Assembly: GCA_038244535.1 (NCBI GenBank)
Contig: JBBRTJ010000140.1
Location: 1 to 5,851 of the forward strand
Source: JBBRTJ01 sp038244535
Lineage (GTDB): Bacteria; Actinomycetota; Acidimicrobiia; Acidimicrobiales; Ilumatobacteraceae
DNA: 5,851 nucleotides
Direction of reading: 5' to 3'
The notes under the pieces were generated by a model. The model did not search any database. It was not told the DNA's origin and saw only the letters and a program-made list of their open reading frames with translations. Within the stretch, counting starts at the first letter, position 1; each line of letters opens with the position of its first letter. Of this stretch, positions 1 through 5,654 are shown piece after piece. Made by a program: the position numbers and the translations under genes.

Positions 1-97
1 TGGCCTGCACCACCTTGCGGTGCGGTTCCAGCGACGAACGAGCCAACCGTTCCAGCACCACCCGATCAGCAGCACCCATCTCCATCACCTGAACCAT
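1..97 (-). CDS. IS630-type transposase, N-terminal fragment (cut by window edge)
   Basis: Reading leftwards from an ATG at 97-95, an open frame runs to the window edge and gives 32 residues. Its core has an acidic/hydrophobic helix (VLERLARSSLEPHRKVVQA). From memory this matches the usual start of IS630-family transposases, where a helix of the type LERLARS..APHR..QRAR precedes a helix-turn-helix and a DDE catalytic domain. Only the beginning of the DNA-binding part is visible, so the catalytic residues cannot be checked and I cannot say whether the gene is intact. Other in-frame ATGs (85-83, 79-77) are possible starts. I saw no clear Shine-Dalgarno, but a TATGAT box lies five bases upstream of the first ATG, which suits leaderless expression. 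Alternative: another small helix-turn-helix protein with a similar first helix. Confidence 0.58.
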   Translation of the reverse strand, partial: MVQVMEMGAADRVVLERLARSSLEPHRKVVQA

Positions 98-102
98 GCC
101 AA

Positions 103-108
103 ATCATA
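103..108 (-). promoter_or_regulatory. -10 box for the transposase gene
   Basis: The minus strand reads TATGAT, one base off the TATAAT consensus, five bases before the ATG at 97. Transcription would start at or next to the start codon, giving a leaderless message. A TTGAAT lies further upstream (127-122), but the 13-base spacer is too short for a standard -35, so only the -10 is well supported. Confidence 0.45.
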
Positions 109-297
109 CGCGACGCCACTAATTCAACGACGGACCACTAGAGCGCACCAACCGCACTTCCGGCCCGGTGCGCGCCGTCGACCTGAACACGACGCCACGG
201 CGTGTCGCGATGCGCCACCCCCACCGACCATAGCTTTCGAGGCGTCTGCTGAATATCCGTGTGACACCGGCGTTGCTTGCCGCGATCTCTGCAGGTC

Positions 298-320
298 GCA
301 GGGGCCGAAATCGGCCCTGC
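298..320. repeat. Strong inverted repeat (hairpin)
   Basis: A seven-base perfect stem, GGGCCGA (302-308) and TCGGCCC (311-317), is separated by only AA. It extends by three more pairs, GCA (298-300) with TGC (318-320), across a single bulged G at 301. It is the longest near-perfect palindrome in the gene-poor stretch. No T-run follows on either strand, so a standard intrinsic terminator is unlikely. It could be a protein-binding palindrome or an RNA hairpin; no neighbouring start decides between them. Confidence 0.4.
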
Positions 321-822
321 CTGCTCACAACGCTCGCCCCGTCGGCAATCGACCGCGCTCAGGATCGGCACTTCCGATCGGGTGGCTGGCGTAAGTGACC
401 CACGCCATGATCTCGCGGCAGAAGACTCCCGTCCGCGCCCCACTTCCGGCGAAGGGTGGTGGCGATGATCGCCAGCACTTGCCTCATAACGCGCAGCGGA
501 TAGGGAGAAACTCGTAGCCACAATGTGCCGGTATGCCGCGATCACGTTGATGCCCGCCATTCACTCTCAGCGTCCAAGTAGCCATCCGCGGGCAGGTCCA
601 GTTGGCCACCAGTGGCAAATTCACCTGTCCGCCGACATTCGTGAGCGGTACGCGCTCGCAAGCGGTGTCATCGGCTCCAATCCGTACGCCTGGCCGACGG
701 GTTGGGTGCGAACATGCTCCCGTGGTGGAACGTGGAGGCTGGTTCGTTGGGGACAGCAGCTCGACTCTGCGCTACCACCGCGCTGGCCGAGCCTCGGAGG
801 TCTGGTGGCTCGTGCGCCGATC

Positions 823-828
823 AGGCGG
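823..828 (+). promoter_or_regulatory. Shine-Dalgarno that sets the start at 836
   Basis: AGGCGG lies seven bases before the ATG at 836. It is a good near-match to the anti-SD complement AGGAGG at normal spacing, and it supports this internal ATG over the upstream in-frame ATG at 602. Confidence 0.5.
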
Positions 829-835
829 ATTTCGC

Positions 836-1222
836 ATGGTGCACCTCAACGCCGTCGGCTGGAGCGCTTTGCTCATATCCTCTGCAGTGCTCGGAGCGCT
901 GATCGCTCGTCTGCTCGACTGGTCGGTGATCTGGGGCCTGGCGATCGGTGCGATCGCAGCTTGGTGTATCGGGCTCGTCGTCGACCACGCGCGTTGGCGT
1001 GCCAGTTCCATCACCTACAACTGCCCAGACCTGTCGCGTTCGGTCCTGGATCGCCTTGTCGATGACCTTCGCGGTGTCGGGGTCGACCTCGCGATCGAAC
1101 TCAAGGAGATCGAGTCCCGGAGCGACTCCCCGGTGTGGCAGATCCGCACTCGAATGCGCCATCGGCGCCTTCTCGATCGTCGACTCGCGGAGCTCACTGC
1201 TCGCCCGCCTTCTGCGGGCTGA
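836..1222 (+). CDS. Small membrane protein with two predicted helices, function unknown
   Basis: The product has 128 residues and I do not recognise the family. Residues about 9-26 and 29-50 form two hydrophobic stretches rich in Ala, Leu, Ile and Gly, separated by a short Leu-Asp-Trp turn, which suggests a membrane hairpin. The rest (about 51-128) is soluble and charged: a likely helix around LSRSVLDRLVDDLRG, a strand-like segment VDLAIELKEI, a second strand-like segment near VWQIRTRM, and an arginine-rich C-terminal helix. The positive charge after the second helix predicts that this tail is cytoplasmic. The frame is open upstream to 602, but that part is low-quality sequence without hydrophobic patterning, and an AGGCGG seven bases before the ATG at 836 favours the short form. 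It stands alone between a gene-poor stretch and the convergent ychF gene. Confidence 0.55.
   Translation: MVHLNAVGWSALLISSAVLGALIARLLDWSVIWGLAIGAIAAWCIGLVVDHARWRASSITYNCPDLSRSVLDRLVDDLRGVGVDLAIELKEIESRSDSPVWQIRTRMRHRRLLDRRLAELTARPPSAG
1203..1219 (+). repeat. Hairpin at the end of the membrane-protein gene
   Basis: GCCCGC (1203-1208) and GCGGGC (1214-1219) form a perfect six-base GC stem around the loop CTTCT, ending one base before the stop codon TGA (1220-1222). There is no T-run after it. It may stall or end transcripts weakly; it may also be chance in GC-rich coding sequence. Confidence 0.25.
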
Positions 1223-1247
1223 GAATCGCCCCAGGATGCGTCAGTCG

Positions 1248-1296
1248 CGTGTTCAGCAACACGTCGCGAGTACGCAGAAAGTACGCAGCTTCTGCG
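1248..1296. repeat. Hairpins and short direct repeat between convergent genes
   Basis: CGTGTT (1248-1253) and AACACG (1258-1263) form a six-base stem with a four-base loop. Just beyond, CGCAGAA (1273-1279) is inverted as TTCTGCG (1290-1296). The nine-mer AGTACGCAG occurs twice at an 11-base spacing, at 1269-1277 and 1280-1288. The region lies in the 162-base gap where the membrane-protein gene and ychF converge, so transcription termination or mRNA 3'-end structure in both directions is the natural reading. There is no U-rich tail, so this is only a suggestion. Confidence 0.3.
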
Positions 1297-1346
1297 GACT
1301 CGGTCCTACTCGGCGGACAGCAACAGACGCGAAAGACCAGGTCAAA

Positions 1347-1359
1347 GCGTTTTCAACGC
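1347..1359 (-). terminator. Possible weak terminator after ychF
   Basis: On the minus strand, GCGTT-GAA-AACGC forms a five-base stem with a three-base loop, followed by TTTG. It lies about 25 bases beyond the ychF stop codon. The stem is short and the T-run is only three bases, so it is a weak candidate for ending the GNAT-SDR-ychF transcript. Confidence 0.25.
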
Positions 1360-1384
1360 GACTGCCGAGGCCGCGAAACCCCTG

Positions 1385-2461
1385 CTAGACGTTGAAACGG
1401 ATCTCCAGGACGTCGCCGTCGAAGACTTCGTAGTCCTTGCCTTCGACTCGGAGCTTGCCGACGTCTTTGGCCTTGTTCCACGAGCCGATGTCGAGGAGCT
1501 CGTCCCAGTGGATGACCTCGGCGCGGATGAAGCCTCGCTGCAGGTCGGAGTGGATCACGCCGGCACATTCGGGCGCCTTGGCGCCGGCCCGGAACGTCCA
1601 GGCGCGGCTCTCCTTCTCGCCCGTGGTCAGGAACGTGCGCAGCCCGAGCAAGTGGTACGCCGCTCGCACCATCCGGAACAGCGCTCCCTCGCCCAGGCCG
1701 AGCGCTTCGAGCATCTCGGCTCGCTCCGCCTCGTCGACCTGTACGGCTTCGGCTTCGAGCTGCACGCACATGCCGATCACCTCGGCGACGTTGCCGAGCT
1801 CGGCCCGTACCGGGGCGACCTTGGCCTCGATGTCGTCGAGCTCGTCCTCGCCGACGTTGACGACGGCCAGCACCGACTTGTTGGTCAGCAAGAAGTAGGG
1901 GCGCAGCAGTGACCGGTCGTCAGCCGACAAGGACGATCGGTAGAGCGGCACGCCATCAGAAAGGGACTTGTAGGCCTTCTCGAGTGCAGCGACCTCGTCG
2001 GCCAGTGAGCGGTCGGCTCGAGCGGCCTTCTGGCGTTTGGTGATCTGGTGCTCGACGGTCTCGAGGTCGGCCAGGGCCAGTTCGGTCTCGACGATGCGCA
2101 GGTGCTCAAGCGGATCGTCGGGCCCGTCAACGTCGTCGTCGGCAAAGGCGCGCAGCACGAACACGATGGCATCGACCTCGCGGATGCCACCGAGGAACTT
2201 GTTGCCGAGCCCCTCGCCCTTCGACGCTCCCTCGACCAGACCGCCGATGTCGACCACCTGCACGGTGGCGTTCACCACGTTCTTGCTCTTCGACATGGCG
2301 GCCAGACGATCGAGGCGCACGTCGGGCACCTTCGACACGCCGACGTTGGGTTCCATGGTGGCGAACGCGTAGGGCGCGGCCAGCGCGCCACCACCGGTGA
2401 GGGCGTTGAAGAGTGAGGACTTCCCAGCGTTGGGGAGCCCGACGAGACCGAAGCGTTCCAT
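1385..2461 (-). CDS. ychF: Ribosome-associated ATPase YchF (OLA1/Obg-like family)
   Basis: The product has 358 residues, close to E. coli YchF. The N-terminal P-loop domain shows G1 at residues 8-15 (GLPNAGKS), the EPNVGV segment near 37-42, and G3 at 71-74 (DIGG) followed by GLVEGASKGEGLG. At the G4 position it has NVGE (202-205) instead of NKxD; this NxxE form is the family signature that switches preference from GTP to ATP. A helical arm lies at about 125-165, and the C-terminal TGS-like domain (about 275-358) ends with GKDYEV.DGDV and the typical RFNV tail. YchF is a cytosolic ATPase that binds ribosomes and is linked to translation and stress responses. Oddly, the loop after the strand VFVLRAF is three residues shorter than usual and lacks the HVxG histidine needed for ATP hydrolysis in E. 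coli (His114). The gene starts 13 bases after the SDR stop, with no clear Shine-Dalgarno, suggesting translational coupling. Confidence 0.95.
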   Translation of the reverse strand: MERFGLVGLPNAGKSSLFNALTGGGALAAPYAFATMEPNVGVSKVPDVRLDRLAAMSKSKNVVNATVQVVDIGGLVEGASKGEGLGNKFLGGIREVDAIVFVLRAFADDDVDGPDDPLEHLRIVETELALADLETVEHQITKRQKAARADRSLADEVAALEKAYKSLSDGVPLYRSSLSADDRSLLRPYFLLTNKSVLAVVNVGEDELDDIEAKVAPVRAELGNVAEVIGMCVQLEAEAVQVDEAERAEMLEALGLGEGALFRMVRAAYHLLGLRTFLTTGEKESRAWTFRAGAKAPECAGVIHSDLQRGFIRAEVIHWDELLDIGSWNKAKDVGKLRVEGKDYEVFDGDVLEIRFNV

Positions 2462-2474
2462 GAGGGAGGCGAGG

Positions 2475-3377
2475 CTAGGCGGTGGGGGCCTCCATCCCGA
2501 GAGCGGCCATCACCTCGGCGATCATCTGCGAGCGGGGCGGCATCCCCGGGACGTCCTCAGGCTCGATCGGATCTTCGTGCGCAGCGATGGTGGCCCACCG
2601 GTCGATCGCAAGGTCGAGGAACTCCTGCTGCGGGATGACCCAGAACCGGTTGGCGACCACCGCATCGTGCACCTGGTCGGCGACGTAGGCGGGCGTCGCC
2701 CCTTCGTCGATGGCCCGGCGGTAGTGCGCTTCGAGGGGCTTGGCCATCGGGTTGTCCTCGGGCCGCTCGCCAAGGTGGGGGGGCCAGTTGCGGTCGGCGT
2801 CAAGGATCTGGGTGCGCACCCACCCGGGGCACAGCACGCTGACGCCGACGGGAAGGCCGGCCATCCGCATGGTGTGGAAGAGGTCCTCGGTCATGGCCAC
2901 CACGGCGTGCTTGCTGGCGTCGTAGTTAGGGCCGAACCCTGGGAACAGCCCTGCGATCGACGCGGTGTTCACGATGTGGCCGCCGCCGATGAGGTGAGGC
3001 AGGAACAGCCGGCAGCCATGCACGACACCCCAGAAGTTCACGCCCATCACCCACTCCCACGACGAGAGCGGGCCGAACCATGGATCGCTGCGGGCCGCCA
3101 CACCGGCGTTGTTGCACACGATGTGAACGGCGCCGAAGCGGGCCAGCGTCGATTCGACGAGCCCCTGCACCTCGGCTTCCTTGCTCACATCGCAGCGCAC
3201 CGGATGGACCTCGACACCGTGAGCGCCCACCGAGGTGACGGCTGCGGTCAGCGCGTCCTCCTGCACGTCGGCCAGCACGATGTTGAGACCGGCACGAGCG
3301 AACCGGTCGGCCAGTGCCAACCCGATCCCACTGCCGGCGCCGGTCACCACGGCGACCTGACCCTTCACGAGCTCCAT
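2475..3377 (-). CDS. Short-chain dehydrogenase/reductase (SDR), probably NAD-dependent
   Basis: The 300-residue product is a classical SDR with a Rossmann fold. The cofactor loop TGAGSGIG is at residues 12-19. Asp37, at the end of the second strand, normally favours NAD over NADP. CDV is at 62-64 and NNAG at 89-92. The catalytic set is complete: Asn114, Ser140, Tyr152 and Lys156 (YDASK), followed by PGWVRT at 184-189. The region after about residue 190, which shapes the substrate pocket, is longer than in a 250-residue SDR, with an extra C-terminal helical tail. It should oxidise an alcohol or reduce a ketone, but the substrate cannot be read from sequence. The ATG at 3377 has a good Shine-Dalgarno (AAGGGG). 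It is the middle gene of the run GNAT, SDR, ychF, with gaps of 25 and 13 bases; the neighbours do not point to a shared pathway. Confidence 0.93.
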   Translation of the reverse strand: MELVKGQVAVVTGAGSGIGLALADRFARAGLNIVLADVQEDALTAAVTSVGAHGVEVHPVRCDVSKEAEVQGLVESTLARFGAVHIVCNNAGVAARSDPWFGPLSSWEWVMGVNFWGVVHGCRLFLPHLIGGGHIVNTASIAGLFPGFGPNYDASKHAVVAMTEDLFHTMRMAGLPVGVSVLCPGWVRTQILDADRNWPPHLGERPEDNPMAKPLEAHYRRAIDEGATPAYVADQVHDAVVANRFWVIPQQEFLDLAIDRWATIAAHEDPIEPEDVPGMPPRSQMIAEVMAALGMEAPTA

Positions 3378-3384
3378 GTGTGAT

Positions 3385-3390
3385 CCCCTT
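3385..3390 (-). promoter_or_regulatory. Shine-Dalgarno of the SDR gene
   Basis: The minus strand reads AAGGGG, seven bases before the ATG at 3377. It is the clearest ribosome binding site in the minus-strand operon and fixes the SDR start. Confidence 0.5.
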
Positions 3391-3402
3391 CACCGTCGAG
3401 CG

Positions 3403-3900
3403 TCACGGCACGGTAGACGAACCGTTCGCGCCACCGCCGAGCTCGGCCAGCGCGTCGCCGCTCAAGCGGTGCACCGTCCAGTCGTCCAGCACGGTGGCCC
3501 CGAGCGAGCGGTAGAAGCCGAGCGCCGGCTCGTTCCAATCGAGCACGTTCCACTCGACCCGTCCGTAGCCACGCGCCACCGCGAGCGCGGCAAGTGTTCG
3601 CAGCAGCGCGAGGCCGTGCCCCGCGCCACGGGCCTCGGGACGCACGAAGAGGTCCTCGAGCCAGATGCCGTGGCGGCCGACCCAGGTCGAGAACGTCACG
3701 AACCACAGCGCGAAGCCGACGACGGCACCGTCGTCGTCGACGGCCAGGTGAGCGAACGCCGCGGGCGCCTGCGCGAACAGCGCGGCGGCGAGGCCATCGA
3801 CGGTCGCCTCGACGGCGTCGGGATCGCGTTCGTAGGTGGCCAACGCTTGGATGAGCTCGAGGATTACGGGGACGTCGGAAGGCACAGCGGTGCGGATCAC
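3403..3900 (-). CDS. GNAT N-acetyltransferase, SSAT (diamine/thialysine) type
   Basis: Starting at GTG 3900, the product has 165 residues. It begins with the usual GNAT strand (IRTAVPSDVPVILELI). The acetyl-CoA loop RGAGHG is at residues 91-96 (motif A, R/Q-x-x-G-x-G/A), preceded by the strand WLEDLFVRPE (80-89). WNEPALGFYRSLGA (122-135) follows. The order YER, GFALWF.TFSTWVG, LEDLFV and WNEP..FY..LGA closely resembles spermidine/spermine N1-acetyltransferase (SSAT) and its bacterial relatives, which acetylate polyamines or lysine-like amines. Glu82 and Tyr130 match the active-site Glu and general-acid Tyr of SSAT. The frame is open upstream to 4278, but that part lies antisense to the PHP gene and lacks protein character. 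It heads the run with SDR and ychF. The exact amine substrate is uncertain; the fold is not. Confidence 0.88.
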   Translation of the reverse strand: MIRTAVPSDVPVILELIQALATYERDPDAVEATVDGLAAALFAQAPAAFAHLAVDDDGAVVGFALWFVTFSTWVGRHGIWLEDLFVRPEARGAGHGLALLRTLAALAVARGYGRVEWNVLDWNEPALGFYRSLGATVLDDWTVHRLSGDALAELGGGANGSSTVP

Positions 3901-3905
3901 CGTCG

Positions 3906-3911
3906 TAGCCT
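3906..3911 (+). promoter_or_regulatory. -10 box for leaderless transcription of the PHP gene
   Basis: TAGCCT fits the actinobacterial TANNNT -10 and ends seven bases before an in-frame GTG at 3919. That is the spacing at which transcription would begin on the start codon itself. No convincing -35 or Shine-Dalgarno is seen. The box lies within the few bases that separate this gene from the divergent GNAT gene. Confidence 0.4.
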
Positions 3912-3918
3912 GGCCTGC

Positions 3919-5004
3919 GTGCCGCTGGCCCCGATGACTTCGCCGGTCGATCCCGTCGCCGCCCTCGAACGGATCGTCCACCTGCTCGACCGTGCCGGTG
4001 AGCCTGGCTACCGCGTCAAGGCCTTCGGCGCGGCGGCCGACGTGATCCGGGCCCTGCCTCCCGACGAGCTGGCGCGGCGCGCCGGCAACGGCACGCTCGT
4101 CGAGCTGCAGGGGATCGGTCCAGCCTCGGCCACCGTCGTCGCCGAGGCGCTCGCCGGCAAGGTGCCGGCCTACCTGGCCAAGCTCCAAGACGCCGCTCGC
4201 ATCAACGACACCGAGGCGCCCGCATCGCCGGAGGCCGTGGCGCTTCGCCAGTTGCTGCGCGGCGACTGCCACAGCCACAGCGTGTGGTCAGACGGCGGCG
4301 CCACCATCGAGGCGATGGCCACCACGGCCCGTGACCTGGGCCACGACTACCTCGTGCTGACCGACCACTCGGCCCGCCTGACCATCGCCCACGGGCTTGA
4401 CCGCAAGCGCCTGGAGCGCCAACTGATCGAGGTGGCCGCCATCGGCGAGCGGCTGGCCCCGTTCCGGTTGCTGACCGGCATGGAGGTCGACATCTTGGAA
4501 GACGGCCGCCTCGACCTGGACGACGACCTGCTGGCGCAGCTCGACGTGGTGGTGGCCAGCGTCCACTCGAAGCTGAAGATGGAGTCGAAGGCCATGACCG
4601 AGCGGATGGTGCTCGCCGCGGCCTCACCGCACGTCGACATCCTCGGGCACTGCACGGGCCGGCTGCTCGGCAAGCGGCCGCCGTCGACGTTCGACCCCGA
4701 TTACGTGTTCGCAGCCTGCGCGCAGCTCGCCACCGCCGTCGAGATCAACAGCCGGCCTGAGCGCATGGACCCGCCCGAGGATCTGCTCGACCTTGCGCTC
4801 TCCTATGGGTGCCTGTTCGCCATCGACTCCGACGCCCACGCCACCGGTCAGCTCGAGTGGCAGATCAACGGCTGTGAGAAGGCGGTGGCCGCCGGCGTCC
4901 CAGCCGAGCGGATCGTCAACACCTGGCCTCTCGACGCGCTGCTGGCCTGGACGCGCGACAAGCTGACCGCGACCGACGACAAGACGTCGGTCCCGCCCAC
5001 CTGA
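3919..5004 (+). CDS. PolX-like PHP phosphoesterase with N-terminal helix-hairpin-helix, no polymerase core
   Basis: The product has 361 residues from GTG 3919, or 356 from ATG 3934. I chose GTG because a -10 box sits seven bases before it and neither start has a Shine-Dalgarno. The first ~90 residues resemble the 8-kDa-like start of family X polymerases: a helical segment with YRVKAFGAAADVIRALP, then a helix-hairpin-helix, LQGIGPASATVVAEAL (63-78), which should bind DNA. The PHP domain follows from about 113 with a full metal-site set: DCHSHS (His118, His120), Asp125, TDH (His150), GMEVD (Glu189), SVHS (His216), LGHCTGR (His244) and DSDAH (Asp305, His307). In bacterial PolX this domain is a Mn-dependent 3'-5' exonuclease/phosphodiesterase. 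The palm and nucleotidyltransferase part found between these domains in full PolX (about 570 residues) is absent. Likely a DNA-repair or nucleic-acid phosphoesterase; histidinol phosphatase is an alternative PHP function, but the HhH argues for DNA. Confidence 0.9.
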   Translation: MPLAPMTSPVDPVAALERIVHLLDRAGEPGYRVKAFGAAADVIRALPPDELARRAGNGTLVELQGIGPASATVVAEALAGKVPAYLAKLQDAARINDTEAPASPEAVALRQLLRGDCHSHSVWSDGGATIEAMATTARDLGHDYLVLTDHSARLTIAHGLDRKRLERQLIEVAAIGERLAPFRLLTGMEVDILEDGRLDLDDDLLAQLDVVVASVHSKLKMESKAMTERMVLAAASPHVDILGHCTGRLLGKRPPSTFDPDYVFAACAQLATAVEINSRPERMDPPEDLLDLALSYGCLFAIDSDAHATGQLEWQINGCEKAVAAGVPAERIVNTWPLDALLAWTRDKLTATDDKTSVPPT

Positions 5005-5159
5005 CGACCGCTTTCTCGCGAGCCGCCGAGCCGCCGCCGCTCGCACCATCTCCCGGCTTTGGAGCCCCGCCATCCTCTGACCGCCGTCGGCCGTCGGTCT
5101 CCCAGCTTCTGGGGCGGGAACCGGGCAGATCTGGCCTCATCCAGCCCCGGTTCGGCCCG
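5005..5159. other. Intergenic gap between convergent PHP and CinA-like genes
   Basis: This 155-base gap holds several GC-rich elements: GCGAGC (5018-5023) inverted as GCTCGC (5039-5044); a tandem seven-base repeat CCGTCGG (5084-5090 and 5091-5097); and CCCAG-CTT-CTGGG (5101-5113). These could serve as shared 3'-end structures for the two converging genes. None is followed by a T-run on either strand, so no intrinsic terminator is called. Confidence 0.35.
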
Positions 5160-5654
5160 TCAGACGAGGGTGTCGACGAGCAGCCTCACTGCGGCTTCGG
5201 CGAAGGCGACCATGTTGGCCTCGCGGTCGTCGAGACCGGTGAGGACGTGGCTGGTCACGGCCCGTGGTCCCGCCACCGCCACCCAGGCGTGGCCCGACGG
5301 GTCGCCGTAGCGGTTGGGCGGGCCGGCGGCCCCGGCCTCCGCGAGCCCCCACGTCGAGCCGACCCGAACAGCGACGGCCTCGGCCAGGTACCTGGCGAAG
5401 CCCTCGGTGGCGCCCCTGAGGTCCGGTGGGGTCTCGATGGCTCCGGCGAGGAACGCCCGGTGCGCCACCGCCGTGTAGATCACGGTGCCGCCGAGGTAGT
5501 ACGCCGACGCACCGGGCACGGCCAGCAACGCGGCCGACACGAGCCCGCCGGCCGATCCCTCGGCCACCGCCACGGTCTCGCCCCGCTCCTTCAACAGGGC
5601 GCCGGCCCGGGCTCCGAGGTCGCTCAGCGTGGGGGAGATCATCGGCTCAAGCAT
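5160..5654 (-). CDS. CinA C-terminal-domain protein, probably not an active NMN deamidase
   Basis: The product has 164 residues from ATG 5654 (ATG 5642 would give 160). It covers only the CinA C-terminal domain, the fold of PncC, which converts NMN to NaMN in pyridine-nucleotide recycling. The N-terminal MoCF-like domain of full CinA is absent. Family landmarks are clear: GLLKERG..VAVAE, then GGLVSAALLAVPGASAYYLGG (36-56), the tyrosine of the Y-T motif (Tyr60), an AGAAGP loop (107-112), and HAWVAVAGP (122-130). In active PncC the motif is ESCTGG with a catalytic Ser; here it is EGSAGG, with Gly33 at that Ser. The catalytic Lys of YSNEAK is His65. The GSAGG/AYYLGG/NRYGDP pattern recalls a CinA-like subfamily of unknown role. 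It is a lone minus-strand gene converging on the PHP gene. Confidence 0.85.
   Translation of the reverse strand: MLEPMISPTLSDLGARAGALLKERGETVAVAEGSAGGLVSAALLAVPGASAYYLGGTVIYTAVAHRAFLAGAIETPPDLRGATEGFARYLAEAVAVRVGSTWGLAEAGAAGPPNRYGDPSGHAWVAVAGPRAVTSHVLTGLDDREANMVAFAEAAVRLLVDTLV

Larger units (their letters stand above)
1..140 (-). mobile_element. End of an IS630-like insertion sequence (inferred boundary)
   Basis: The transposase fragment implies an insertion sequence extending beyond the left edge. IS630-family elements insert at TA dinucleotides and usually end within about 100 bases of the transposase start. A TA at 139-140, next to the sequence that reads TAGTGGTCCGTCGTTGAAT on the minus strand, is the best candidate end. 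The hexamer CCACTA occurs twice here, at 116-121 and 135-140. The other end of the element is outside the window, so the inverted repeat cannot be matched and the boundary is a guess. Confidence 0.3.
141..835. other. Long stretch without a convincing gene
   Basis: No frame here gives a protein that looks real. The open frames are rich in Arg, Pro, Ser and His, have no hydrophobic core pattern or recognisable motif, and overlap on both strands as expected for GC-rich non-coding DNA. I saw no tRNA, rRNA, CRISPR or riboswitch-like structure. It contains short inverted repeats (298-320, 363-379, 460-474). Its position beside an insertion sequence suggests eroded sequence, or a regulatory/non-coding region upstream of the membrane-protein gene. 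Confidence 0.5.

Noticed and set aside
20..394. Open frame on the plus strand over the insertion-sequence edge
   Set aside because: Its product is rich in Arg, Pro and His without any fold pattern, and it crosses the transposase gene and its promoter on the other strand.
138..560. Minus-strand frame of 140 residues in the gene-poor stretch
   Set aside because: Composition is biased to Arg, Ser and Ala with no hydrophobic core or known motif; overlapping frames on the other strand are equally open, as expected by chance in GC-rich DNA.
760..800. tRNA-like stretch on the minus strand (GGTAGCGCAG)
   Set aside because: No acceptor stem, anticodon arm or T-loop can be folded around it.
602..835. 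N-terminal extension of the membrane protein to the ATG at 602
   Set aside because: The added 78 residues look non-coding, and AGGCGG seven bases before the ATG at 836 marks a better start.
523..1065. Plus-strand frame of 180 residues overlapping the membrane-protein gene
   Set aside because: It lacks protein-like patterning, while the other plus frame over 836-1222 has clear membrane helices and a Shine-Dalgarno.
2397..3383. Long plus-strand frame (328 residues) opposite the SDR gene
   Set aside because: It is the antisense shadow of a fully motif-supported SDR and is rich in His, Gly, Arg and Val with no motif of its own.
3376..3918. Upstream extension of the PHP protein
   Set aside because: The sequence is antisense to the GNAT gene and lacks protein character; the recognisable domain begins just after 3934.
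3901..4278. Upstream extension of the GNAT protein
   Set aside because: This part lies antisense to the HhH domain of the PHP gene and shows no GNAT features; the conserved GNAT start is at GTG 3900.
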